Shown in pieces: positions 1 to 10,358 of a stretch of 64,000 nucleotides of DNA (positions are counted from its first letter, which is position 1; every line of letters starts with the position of its first letter). The translations under genes were made by a program, and so were the position numbers. Location: NCBI GenBank assembly GCA_003864495.1, contig ML133402.1:764614-828613 (forward strand), read 5' to 3'. The DNA is from Nemopilema nomurai (lineage: Eukaryota > Cnidaria > Scyphozoa > Rhizostomeae > Rhizostomatidae). Under the pieces are notes generated by a model. That model saw only the letters and a list, made by a program, of their open reading frames with translations, was not told where the DNA came from and made no database searches.

Positions 1-75
1 CCAAGACGAGTCTAGCATGGTAACGAGGAAAGGACAAAAACGAGGCTAAATTGAAAACGAGTCTAAAGTTTTTAG
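1..75 (+). repeat. T monomer, copy 1 (cut by window edge)
   Basis: T is marked by 'ccaagacgagtctagcatgg' followed by 'taacgaggaaagg'. An E anchor always follows 228-232 bp, three monomers, later. This copy begins at base 1, and its first two bases fall outside the window. Confidence 0.85.
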
Positions 76-1380
76 CACCAAAACGAAACTAGCATGGAAA
101 TGAGGGAAGGACGAAACGAGGCTAAAATGAAAACAACGCAGGGGTTTTAGCACCAAAACGAGTCTAGAATGGAAATAAGGCAAGGAGGAAAACGAGGCTA
201 GAACGAAATTGAGGTTAAGACTTTTAGCACCGAATCGCGGCAAGCATGGAAACGAGGCAATGACAAAAACGGGGCTTAAACGAAAACGAGATTAGTTCTT
301 TTAGCACCAACTTGAGGCTAGCATGCAAACGGGGCAAGAACAAAAACGGGGCTGAAGCGAAAACGAGGATAAGGTTTTGAGCACCAAATCGAGGCTTAGC
401 ATGGAAACGAACAAAGGATAAAAACGAGGCTAAAACGAAAACGAGGCTGGGTTTTAGCACAAAAAGGAGGCTAGCATGGAAACGAACAAAGGATAAAAAC
501 GAGGCTAAATTGAAAACTAGGCTGAAGTTTTTTGCACCAAAACGAGTTTAGCATGGAAACGAGGCATGGACGAAAAAAGAGACTAAAACGAAAACGAGGC
601 TGGGGTTTTTAGCACCAAAAGGAGGCTAGCATGGAAACGAGGCAAGAACAAAACAAGGCTGAAGCGAGAACGCGGCTCAAGTTTTTAGCACCAAAACGAG
701 TCTAGCATGGAAACGACGAGCATGGACGAAAACGAAGCTAAAACAAAAACGAGGCTGAAGTTTTTAGCACCAAAACGAGTTTAGCATGGAAACGAGGCAT
801 GGACGAAAAAGAGGCTAAAACGAAAACGAGGCTGGGGTTTTTAGCACCAAAACGAGTCTGGCATGAAAACGAGGCAAGGAGGAAAACAAGGCCAAAACAA
901 AACGAGGCTGGGGTTTTTAGCAACAAAGCGAGTCTAGCATGGAAACGAGGGAAGGACGAAAACGACGGCTAAAGGGAAAACGTGACTGTGTTTTAGCACC
1001 AAAACGAGTTTAGCATGGAAACGAGGCATGGACCAAAAAAGGCTAAAACGAAAACGAGGCTGGGGTTTTTAGCACCAAAAACGAGGCTAGCATGGAAACG
1101 AGCAAGAGCAAAACAAGGCTGAAGCGAGAACGAGGCTCAAGTTTGTAGCACCAAAACGAGTCTAGCATGGAGACGAGGCAAGGACGAAAGCGAAGCAAAA
1201 AGAAAATGAGGCTGGGGTTTTAGCACCAAAAACGACTCTGGCATGAAAACGAGGCAAGGAGGAAAACAAGGCCAAAACCAAAACAAGGCTGGGGTTTTTA
1301 GCACTAAAACGAGTCTAGCATGGAAACGAGGCAAGGAAGAAAACGAGGCGAAAAGGAAAACGAGACTGTGGTTTTTAGCA
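1..1380 (+). repeat. HOR unit of the ~4.38-kb series, copy 0 (internally deleted)
   Basis: This block starts with the T subtype and ends just before the next T. Its first ~700 bp align to the unit that follows at an offset of about 1,377 bp (E anchor 232 versus 1,609). Its last ~500 bp align at an offset of about 4,375 bp (the rare 'caacaaagcgagtctagc' at 921 versus 5,296). The unit therefore lacks about 3.0 kb, close to 39 monomers, relative to its neighbour. The join lies near 745-765. No gene is visible. Confidence 0.8.
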
Positions 1381-1454
1381 CCAAGACGAGTCTAGCATGG
1401 TAACGAGGAAAGGACAAAAACGAGCTAAATTGAAAACGAGGCTAAAGTTTTTAG
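1379..1454 (+). repeat. T monomer, copy 2
   Basis: Preceded by a 'gaggcgaaaaggaaaacg' monomer. Lacks one g in 'aaaacgagctaaattg'. Confidence 0.86.
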
Positions 1455-3631
1455 CACCAAAACGAAACTAGCATGGAAAGAGGAAGACGAAAACGAGGCT
1501 AAAATGAAAACAACGCAGGGGTTTTAGCACCAAAACGAGTCTAGAATGGAAATAAGGCAAGGAGGAAAACGAGGCTAGAACGAAATTGAGGTTAAGACTT
1601 TTAGCACCGAATCGCGGCAAGCATGGAAACGAGGCAATGACAAAAAACGGGGCTTAAACGAAAACGAGATTAGTTCTTTAGCACCAACTTGAGGCTAGCA
1701 TGCAAACGGGGCAAGAACAAACGGGCTGAAGCGAAAACGAGGATAAGGTTTTGAGCACCAAATCGAGGCTAGCATGGAAACGAACAAAGGATAAAAACGA
1801 GGCTAAAACGAAAACGAGGCTGGGTTTTTAGCACAAAAAGGAGGCTAGCATGGAAACGAACAAAGGATAAAAACGAGGCTAAAACGAAAACGAGTGGGTT
1901 TTTAGCACCAAAACGAGTTTAGCATGGAAACGAGACAAGGACGAAAACGAGGCTAAATTGAAAACTAGGCTGAAGTTTTTTGCACCAAAACGAGTTTAGC
2001 ATGGAAACGAGGCATGGACGAAAAAGAGACTAAAACGAAAACGAGGCTGGGGTTTTTAGCACCAAAAGGAGGCTAGCATGGAAACGAGGCAAGAACAAAA
2101 CAAGGCTGAAGCGAGAACGCGGCTCAAGTTTTTAGCACCAAAACGAGTCTAGCATGGAAACGAGGCATGGACGAAAACGAAGCTAAAACAAAAATGAGGC
2201 TGGGTTTTTAGCACCAAAACGACTCTGGCATGAAAAGGAGGCAAGGACGAAAACGAGGCTAAATTGAAAACGAGGCTGAAGTTTTTAGCACCAAAACGAG
2301 TTTAGCATGGAAACGAGGCATGGACGAAAAAGAGGCTAAAACGAAAACGAGGCTGGGGTTTTTAGCACCAAAACGAGGCTAGCATGGAAACGAGGCAAGG
2401 ACGAAAACGAAGCAAAAAGAAAATGAGGCTGGGTTTTTAGCACCAAAACGACTCTGGCATGAAAACGAGGCAAGGAGGAAAACAAGGCCAAAACCAAAAC
2501 AAGGCTGGGGTTTTTAGCACTAAAACGAGTCTAGCATGGAAACGAGGCAAGGAAGAAAACGAGGCTAAAGGGAAAACGAGGCTGAGGTTTTTAGCACAAA
2601 AAGGAGGCTAGCATGGAAACGAACAAAGGATAAAAACGAGGCTAAAACGAAAACGAGGCTGGGGTTTTTAGCACCAAAACGAGTTTAGCATGGAAACGAG
2701 GCAAGGACGAAAACGAGGCTAAATTGAAAAGAGGCTGAAGTTTTTTGCACCAAATCAAGTTTAGCATGGAAACGAGGCATGGACGAAAAAGAGACTAAAA
2801 CGAAAACGAGGCTGGGGTTTTTAGCACCAAAAGGAGGCTAGCATGGAAACGAGGCAAGAACAAAACAAGGCTGAAGCGAGAACGCGGCTTAAGTTTTTAG
2901 CACCAAAACGAGTCTAGCATGGAAACGAGGCAAGGACAAAACGAAGCTAAAACAAAAATGAGGCTGGGGTTTTTAGCACCAAAACGACTCTGCATAAAAA
3001 GGAGGCAAGGACGAAAACAAGGCCAAAACAAAAACGAGGCTGGGGTTTTTAGCACTAAAACGAGTCTAGCATGGAAACGAGGGAAGGACGAAAACGAGGC
3101 TAAAGGGAAAACGTGACTGTGGTTTTTAGCACCAAAACGAGTTTAGCATGGAAACGAGGCAAGGACGAAAACGAGGTTAATTGAAAACGAGGCTGAAGTT
3201 TTTAGCACCAAAACGAGTTTAGCATGGAAACGAGGCATGGACGAAAAAGAGGCTAAAACGAAACGAGGCTGGGGTTTTTAGCACCAAAACGAGTCTAGCA
3301 TGGAAATGAGGCAAGGAGGAAAACGAGGCTAGAACGAAATTGAGGTTAAGACTTTTAGCACCGAATCGCGGCAAGCATGGAAAGGAGGCAATGACAAAAA
3401 CGGGGCTTAATCGAAAACGAGATTAGATCTTTTAGCACCAACTTGAGGCTAGCATGCAAACGAGGCTAGGGCAAAACGGGGCTGAAGCGAAAACAAGGAT
3501 AAGGTTTTGAGCACGAAAACAAGGCCAAAACAAAAACGAGGCAGGGGTTTTTAGCACTAAAACGAGTCTAGCATGGAAACGAGGGAAGGACAAAAACGAG
3601 GCTAAAGGGAAAACGTGACTGTGGTTTTTAG

Positions 3632-3711
3632 CACCAAAACGAGTTTAGCATGGAAACGAGGGAAGGACAAAAACGAGGCTAAAGGGAAAACGTGACTGTG
3701 GAAGTTTTTAG
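3632..3711 (+). repeat. Extra 80-bp hybrid monomer
   Basis: The monomer begins as a 'gagtttagcatgg' type, continues as the 'gagggaaggacaaaaacgag' type, and ends 'gtgactgtggaagttttta', which joins two alternative monomer endings ('gtgg' and 'gaag'). It is missing from the partner unit at about 8.0 kb. Confidence 0.82.
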
Positions 3712-4631
3712 CACCAAAACGAGTTTAGCATGGAAACGAGGCAAGGACGAAAACGAGGTTAATTGAAAACGAGGCTGAAGTTTTTAGCACCAAAACGAGT
3801 TTAGCATGGAAACGAGGCATGGACGAAAAAGAGGCTAAAACGAAAACGAGGCTGGGGTTTTTAGCACCAAAACGAGGCTAGCATGGAAACGAGGCAAGAG
3901 CAAAACAAGGCTGAAGCGAGAACGAGGCTCAAGTTTGTAGCACCAAAACGAGTCTAGCATTGAGACGAGGCAAGGACGAAAGCGAAGCAAAAAGAAAATG
4001 AGGCTGGGGTTTTTAGCACCAAAACGACTCTGGCATGAAAACGAGGCAAGGAGGAAAACAAGGTCAAAACCAAAACAAGGCTGGGGTTTTTAGCACTAAA
4101 ACGAGTCTAGCATGGAAACGAGGCAAGGAAGAAAACGAGGCTAAAGGGAAAACGACGCTGGGGTTTTAGCACCAAAACGAGTTTAGCATGGAAACGAGGC
4201 AAGGACGAAAACGAGGCTAAATTGAAAACGAGGCTGAAGTTTATAGCACCAAAACGAGTTTAGCATGGAAACGAGGCATGGACGAAAGAGAGGCTAAAAC
4301 GAAAACGAGGCTGGGGTTTTTAGCACCAAAACGAGTCTGGCATGGAAACGAGGCAAGGATGAAAACGAGGCTGAATTGAAAACGAGGCAGAAGTTTATAG
4401 CACCAAAACGAGTTTAGCATGGAAACGAGGCATGGACGAAAAAGAGGCTAAAACGAAATTGAGGTTAAGACTTTTAGCACCGAATCGCGGCAAGCATGGA
4501 AACGAGGCAATGACAAAACGGGGCTTAAACGAAAACGAGATTAGGTCTTTTAGCACCAACTTGAGGCTAGCATGCAAACGAGGCTAGGGCGAAACGGGGC
4601 TGAAGCGAAAAAAAGGATAAGGTTTGAGCAC

Positions 4632-4676
4632 GATGACAAGGCCAGGATGAGACAAGGCGAAAACAAGGATGAGCAC
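4632..4676 (+). repeat. 45-bp extra segment, copy 1
   Basis: Begins 'gatgacaaggccagg', ends 'aaggatgagcac', and sits between the 'gagcac' of one monomer and the truncated monomer. It lies 150 bp after an E anchor and turns a ~500-bp cassette into ~545 bp. Its content ('acaaggcgaaaacaagg') is a diverged core of the same family, not foreign DNA. Confidence 0.88.
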
Positions 4677-5755
4677 AAAAACAAGGCCAAAACAAAAACG
4701 AGGCTGGGGTTTTTAGCACTAAAACGAGTCTAGCATGGAAACGAAGGAAGGACGAAAACGAGGCTAAAGGGAAAACGTGACTGTGGTTTTTAGCACCAAA
4801 ACGAGTTTAGCATGGAAACGAGGCAAGGACGAAAACGAGGTTAATTGAAAACGAGGCTGAAGTTTTTAGCACCAAAACGAGTTTAGCATGGAAACGAGGC
4901 ATGGACGAAAAAGAGGCTAAAACGAAACGAGGCTGGGGTTTTTAGCACCAAAACGAGTCTAGCATGGAAATGAGGCAAGGAGGAAAACGAGGCTAGAACG
5001 AAATTGAGGTTAAGACTTTTAGCACCGAATCGCGGCAAGCATGGAAACGAGGCAATGACAAAAACGGGGCTTAATCGAAAACGAGATTAGATCTTTTAGC
5101 ACCAACTTGAGGCTAGCATGCAAACGAGGCTAGGGCAAAACGGGGCTGAAGCGAAAACAAGGATAAGGTTTTGAGCACGAAAACAAGGCCAAAACAAAAA
5201 CGAGGCTGGGGTTTTTAGCACTAAAACGAGTCTGGCATGAAAACGAGGCAAGGAGGAAAACAAGGCCAAAACAAAAACGAGGCTGGGGTTTTTAGCAACA
5301 AAGCGAGTCTAGCATGGAAACGAGGGAAGGACGAAAACGAGGCTAAAGGGAAAACGTGACTGTGGTTTTTAGCACCAAAACGAGTTTAGCATGGAAACGA
5401 GGCATGGACCAAAAAGAGGCTAAAACGAAAACGAGGCTGGGGTTTTTAGCACCAAAACGAGGCTAGCATGGAAACGAGGCAAGAGCAAAACAAGGCTGAA
5501 GCGAGAACGAGGCTCAAGTTTGTAGCACCAAAACGAGTCTAGCATGGAGACGAGGCAAGGACGAAAGCGAAGCAAAAAGAAAATGAGGCTGGGGTTTTTA
5601 GCACCAAAACGACTCTGGCATGAAAACGAGGCAAGGAGGAAAACAAGGCCAAAACCAAAACAAGGCTGGGGTTTTTAGCACTAAAACGAGTCTAGCATGG
5701 AAACGAGGCAAGGAAGAAAACGAGGCGAAAAGGAAAACGAGACTGTGGTTTTTAG

Positions 5756-5832
5756 CACCAAGACGAGTCTAGCATGGTAACGAGGAAAGGACAAAAACGA
5801 GGCTAAATTGAAAACGAGGCTAAAGTTTTTAG
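5756..5832 (+). repeat. T monomer, copy 3
   Basis: Full 77 bp. Head of the third unit of the ~4.38-kb series. Confidence 0.87.
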
Positions 5833-7748
5833 CACCAAAACGAAACTAGCATGGAAATGAGGGAAGGACGAAAACGAGGCTAAAATGAAAACAACGCAGG
5901 GGTTTTAGCACCAAAACGAGTCTAGAATGGAAATAAGGCAAGGAGGAAAACGAGGCTAGAACGAAATTGAGGTTAAGACTTTTAGCACCGAATCGCGGCA
6001 AGCATGGAAACGAGGCAATGACAAAAACGGGGCTTAAACGAAAACGAGATTAGTTCTTTTAGCACCAACTTGAGGCTAGCATGCAAACGGGGGCAAGGAA
6101 GCAAAACGAGGCTGAACGCAAAGGAAAACGAGGAAAGGTTTTAGCACAAAGGAGGCTAGCATGGAAACGAACAAAGGATAAAAACGAGGCTAAAACGAAA
6201 ACGAGGTGGGTTTTAGCACAAAAAGGAGGCTAGCATGGAAACGAACAAAGGATAAAAACGAGGCTAAAACAAAACGAGGCTGGGGTTTTTAGCACCAAAA
6301 CGAGTTTAGCATGGAAACGAGACAAGGACGAAAACGAGGCTAAATTGAAAACTAGGCTGAAGTTTTTTGCACCAAAACGAGTTTAGCATGGAAAGAGGCA
6401 TGGACGAAAAAGAGACTAAAACGAAAACGAGGCTGGGGTTTTAGCACCAAAAGGAGGCTAGCATGGAAACGAGGCAAGAACAAAACAAGGCTGAAGCGAG
6501 AACGCGGCTCAAGTTTTTAGCACCAAAACGAGTCTAGCATGGAAACGAGGCATGGACGAAAACGAAGCTAAAACAAAAATGAGGCTGGGGTTTTTTAGCA
6601 CCAAAACGACTCTGGCATGAAAAGGAGGCAAGGACGAAAACGAGGCTAAATTGAAAACGAGGCTGAAGTTTTTAGCACCAAAACGAGTTTAGCATGGAAA
6701 CGAGGCATGGACGAAAAAGAGGCTAAAACGAAAACGAGGCTGGGGTTTTAGCACCAAAACGAGGCTAGCATGGAAACGAGGCAAGGACGAAAACGAAGCA
6801 AAAAGAAAATGAGGCTGGGGTTTTTAGCACCAAAAGACTCTGGCATGAAAACGAGGCAAGGAGGAAAACAAGGCCAAAACCAAAACAAGGCTGGGGTTTT
6901 TTAGCACTAAAACGAGTCTAGCATGGAAACGAGGCAAGGAAGAAACGAGGCTAAAGGGAAAACGAGGCTGAGGTTTTTAGCACAAAAAGGAGGCTAGCAT
7001 GGAAACGAACAAAGGATAAAAACGAGGCTAAAACGAAAACGAGGCTGGGGTTTTTAGCACCAAAACGAGTTTAGCATGGAAACGAGGCAAGGACGAAAAC
7101 GAGGCTAAATTGAAAACGAGGCTGAAGTTTTTTGCACCAAATCAAGTTTAGCATGGAAACGAGGCATGGACGAAAAAGAGACTAAACGAAAACGAGGCTG
7201 GGGTTTTTAGCACCAAAAGGAGGCTAGCATGGAAACGAGGCAAGAACAAAACAAGGCTGAAGCGAGAACGCGCTTAAGTTTTTAGCACCAAAACGAGTCT
7301 AGCATGGAAACGAGGCAAGGACAAAAACGAAGCTAAAACAAAAATGAGGCTGGGGTTTTTAGCACCAAAACGTCTGGCATAAAAAAGGAGGCAAGGACGA
7401 AAACAAGGCCAAAACAAAAACGAGGCTGGGGTTTTTAGCACTAAAACGAGTCTAGCATGGAAACGAGGGAAGGACGAAAACGAGGCTAAAGGGAAAACGT
7501 GACTGTGGTTTTTAGCACCAAAACGAGTTTAGCATGGAAACGAGGCAAGGACGAAAACGAGGTTAATTGAAAACGAGGCTGAAGTTTTTAGCACCAAAAC
7601 GAGTTTAGCATGGAAACGAGGCATGGACGAAAAAGAGGCTAAAACGAAACGAGGCTGGGGTTTTTAGCACCAAAACGAGTCTAGCATGGAAATGAGGCAA
7701 GGAGGAAAACGAGGCTAGAACGAAATTGAGGTTAAGACTTTTAGCACC

Positions 7749-8780
7749 GAATCGCGGCAAGCATGGAAAAGAGGCAATGACAAAAACGGGGCTTAATCGA
7801 AAACGAGATTAGATCTTTTAGCACCAACTTGAGGCTAGCATGCAAACGAGGCTAGGGCAAAACGGGGCTGAAGCGAAAACAAGGATAAGGTTTTGAGCAC
7901 GAAAACAAGGCCAAAACAAAACGAGGCAGGGGTTTTTAGCACTAAAACGAGTCTAGCATGGAAACGAGGGAAGGACAAAACGAGGCTAAAGGGAAAACGT
8001 GACTGTGGTTTTTAGCACCAAAACGAGTTTAGCATGGAAACGAGGCAAGGACGAAAACGAGGTTAATTGAAAACGAGGCTGAAGTTTTTAGCACCAAAAC
8101 GAGTTTAGCATGGAAACGAGGCATGGACGAAAAAGAGGCTAAAACGAAAACGAGGCTGGGGTTTTTAGCACCAAAACGAGGCTAGCATGGAAACGAGGCA
8201 AGAGCAAAACAAGGCTGAAGCGAGAACGAGGCTCAAGTTTGTAGCACCAAAACGAGTCTAGCATGAGACGAGGCAAGGACGAAAGCGAAGCAAAAAGAAA
8301 ATGAGGCTGGGGTTTTTAGCACCAAAACGACTCTGGCATGAAAACGAGGCAAGGAGGAAACAAGGTCAAAACCAAAACAAGGCTGGGGTTTTTAGCACTA
8401 AAACGAGTCTAGCATGGAAACGAGGCAAGGAAGAAAACGAGGCTAAAGGGAAACGACGCTGGGGTTTTAGCACCAAAACGAGTTTAGCATGGAAACGAGG
8501 CAAGGACGAAAACGAGGCTAAATTGAAAACGAGGCTGAAGTTTATACACCAAAACGAGTTTAGCATGGAAACGAGGCATGGACGAAAGAGAGGCTAAAAC
8601 GAAAACGAGGCTGGGGTTTTTAGCACCAAAACGAGTCTGGCATGGAAACGAGGCAAGGATGAAAACGAGGCTGAATTGAAAACGAGGCAGAAGTTTATAG
8701 CACCAAAACGAGTTTAGCATGGAAACGAGGCATGGACGAAAATAGGCTAAAACGAAATTGAGGTTAAGACTTTTAGCACC
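7749..8780 (+). repeat. ~1,035-bp cassette (1,032 bp)
   Basis: E anchor to E anchor. The cassette equals a 500-bp cassette with about seven extra monomers, including the 'gcaagagc' run at about 8,196-8,460. The last monomer before the next E is a 'gcatggacg' / 'gaacgaaattgagg' hybrid near 8,740. Confidence 0.8.
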
Positions 8781-8930
8781 GAATCGCGGCAAGCATGGAA
8801 ACGAGGCAATGACAAAACGGGGCTTAAACGAAAACGAGATTAGGTCTTTTAGCACCAACTTGAGGCTAGCATGCAAACGAGGCTAGGGCGAAAACGGGGC
8901 TGAAGCGAAAAAAGGATAAGGTTTGAGCAC

Positions 8931-8975
8931 GATGACAAGGCCAGGATGAGACAAGGCGAAAACAAGGATGAGCAC
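8931..8975 (+). repeat. 45-bp extra segment, copy 2
   Basis: Lies 150 bp after the E anchor at 8,781. It is followed by 'aaaaacaaggcc' as in copy 1, where later copies have 'gaaaacaaggcc'. Confidence 0.88.
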
Positions 8976-9321
8976 AAAAACAAGGCCAAAACAAAAACGA
9001 GGCTGGGGTTTTTAGCACTAAAACGAGTCTAGCATGGAAACGAGGAAGGACGAAAACGAGGCTAAAGGGAAAACGTGACTGTGGTTTTAGCACCAAAACG
9101 AGTTTAGCATGGAAACGAGGCAAGGACGAAAACGAGGTTAATTGAAAACGAGGCTGAAGTTTTTAGCACCAAAACGAGTTTAGCATGGAAACGAGGCATG
9201 CGAAAAAGAGGCTAAAACGAAACGAGGCTGGGGTTTTTAGCACCAAAACGAGTCTAGCATGGAAATGAGGCAAGGAGGAAAACGAGGCTAGAACGAAATT
9301 GAGGTTAAGACTTTTAGCACC

Positions 9322-10358
9322 GAATCGCGGCAAGCATGGAAAGGAGGCAATGACAAAAACGGGGCTTAATCGAAAACGAGATTAGATCTTTTAGCACCAA
9401 CTTGAGGCTAGCATGCAAACGAGGCTAGGGCAAAACGGGGCTGAAGCGAAAACAAGGATAAGGTTTTGAGCACGAAAACAAGGCCAAAACAAAAACGAGG
9501 CTGGGGTTTTTAGCACTAAAACGAGTCTAGCATGGAAACGAGGGAAGGACAAAAACGAGGCTAAAGGGAAAACGTGACTGTGGTTTTTAGCACCAAAACG
9601 AGTTTAGCATGGAAACGAGGCAAGGACGAAAACGAGGTTAATTGAAAACGAGGCTGAAGTTTTAGCACCAAAACGAGTTTAGCATGGAAACGAGGCATGG
9701 ACGAAAAAGAGGCCAAAACGAAAACGAGGCTGGGGTTTTTAGCACCAAAACGAGGCTAGCATGGAAACGAGGCAAGAGCAAAACAAGGCTGAAGCGAGAA
9801 CGAGGCTCAAGTTTGTAGCACCAAAACGAGTCTAGCATGGAGACGAGGCAAGGACGAAAGCGAAGCAAAAAGAAAATGAGGCTGGGGTTTTTAGCACCAA
9901 AACGACTCTGGCATGAAAACGAGGCAAGGAGGAAAACAAGGTCAAAACCAAAACAAGGCTGGGGTTTTTAGCACTAAAACGAGTCTAGCATGGAAACGAG
10001 GCAAGGAAGAAAACGAGGCTAAAGGGAAAACGACTGGGGTTTTTAGCACCAAAACGAGTTTAGCATGGAAACGAGGCAAGGACGAAAACGAGGCTAAATT
10101 GAAAACGAGGCTGAAGTTTATAGCACCAAAACGAGTTTAGCATGGAAACGAGGCATGGACGAAAAAGAGGCTAAAACGAAAACGAGGCTGGGGTTTTTAG
10201 CACCAAAACGAGTCTGGCATGAAAACGAGGCAAGGAGGAAAACAAGGCCAAAACGAAAACGAGGCTGGGGTTTTTAGCACTAACACGAGTCTAGCATGGA
10301 AACGAGGGAAGGACGAAAACGAGGCTAAAGGGAAAACGTGACTGTGGTTTTTAGCACC
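9322..10358 (+). repeat. ~1,035-bp cassette (1,037 bp)
   Basis: Same organisation as 7,749-8,780. It joins the next E through a 'gtgactgtgg' monomer instead of the hybrid. Confidence 0.8.

Larger units (their letters stand above)
1381..5757 (+). repeat. HOR unit of the ~4.38-kb series, copy 1 (most complete)
   Basis: The block runs from one T subtype to the next. E anchors lie at 1,609, 3,363, 4,482 and 5,027, a 45-bp extra segment at 4,632, and rare subtypes such as 'caaatcaagtttagc' near 2,751. It is the fullest example of this unit in the window. It contains one extra monomer at 3,632-3,711 that copy 2 lacks, which accounts for most of the change in offset between the copies from 4,386 to 4,299 bp. 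No gene is visible. Confidence 0.85.
5758..9510 (+). repeat. HOR unit of the ~4.38-kb series, copy 2
   Basis: E anchors at 5,990, 7,749, 8,781 and 9,322 match copy 1 at offsets of 4,381, 4,386, 4,299 and 4,295 bp. The 45-bp segment at 8,931 matches 4,632, and 'caaatcaagtttagc' near 7,138 matches 2,751. After about 9,510 the two copies diverge: copy 1 goes on to a 'gagtctggcatgaaaac' monomer and this one to 'gagtctagcatggaaac'. The right edge is therefore approximate. No gene is visible. Confidence 0.8.

Noticed and set aside
2919..3116. Plus-strand frame encoding a Lys/Arg/Glu-rich repetitive peptide
   Set aside because: A charged repetitive peptide is the automatic translation of an A/G-rich repeat. 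The same peptide in frames of other copies is interrupted at random positions.
8484..8876. 130-codon minus-strand frame in the ~4.38-kb unit
   Set aside because: Its counterpart in the partner unit (~4.2-4.6 kb) is broken at a different place, as expected of non-coding repeats and not of a conserved gene.
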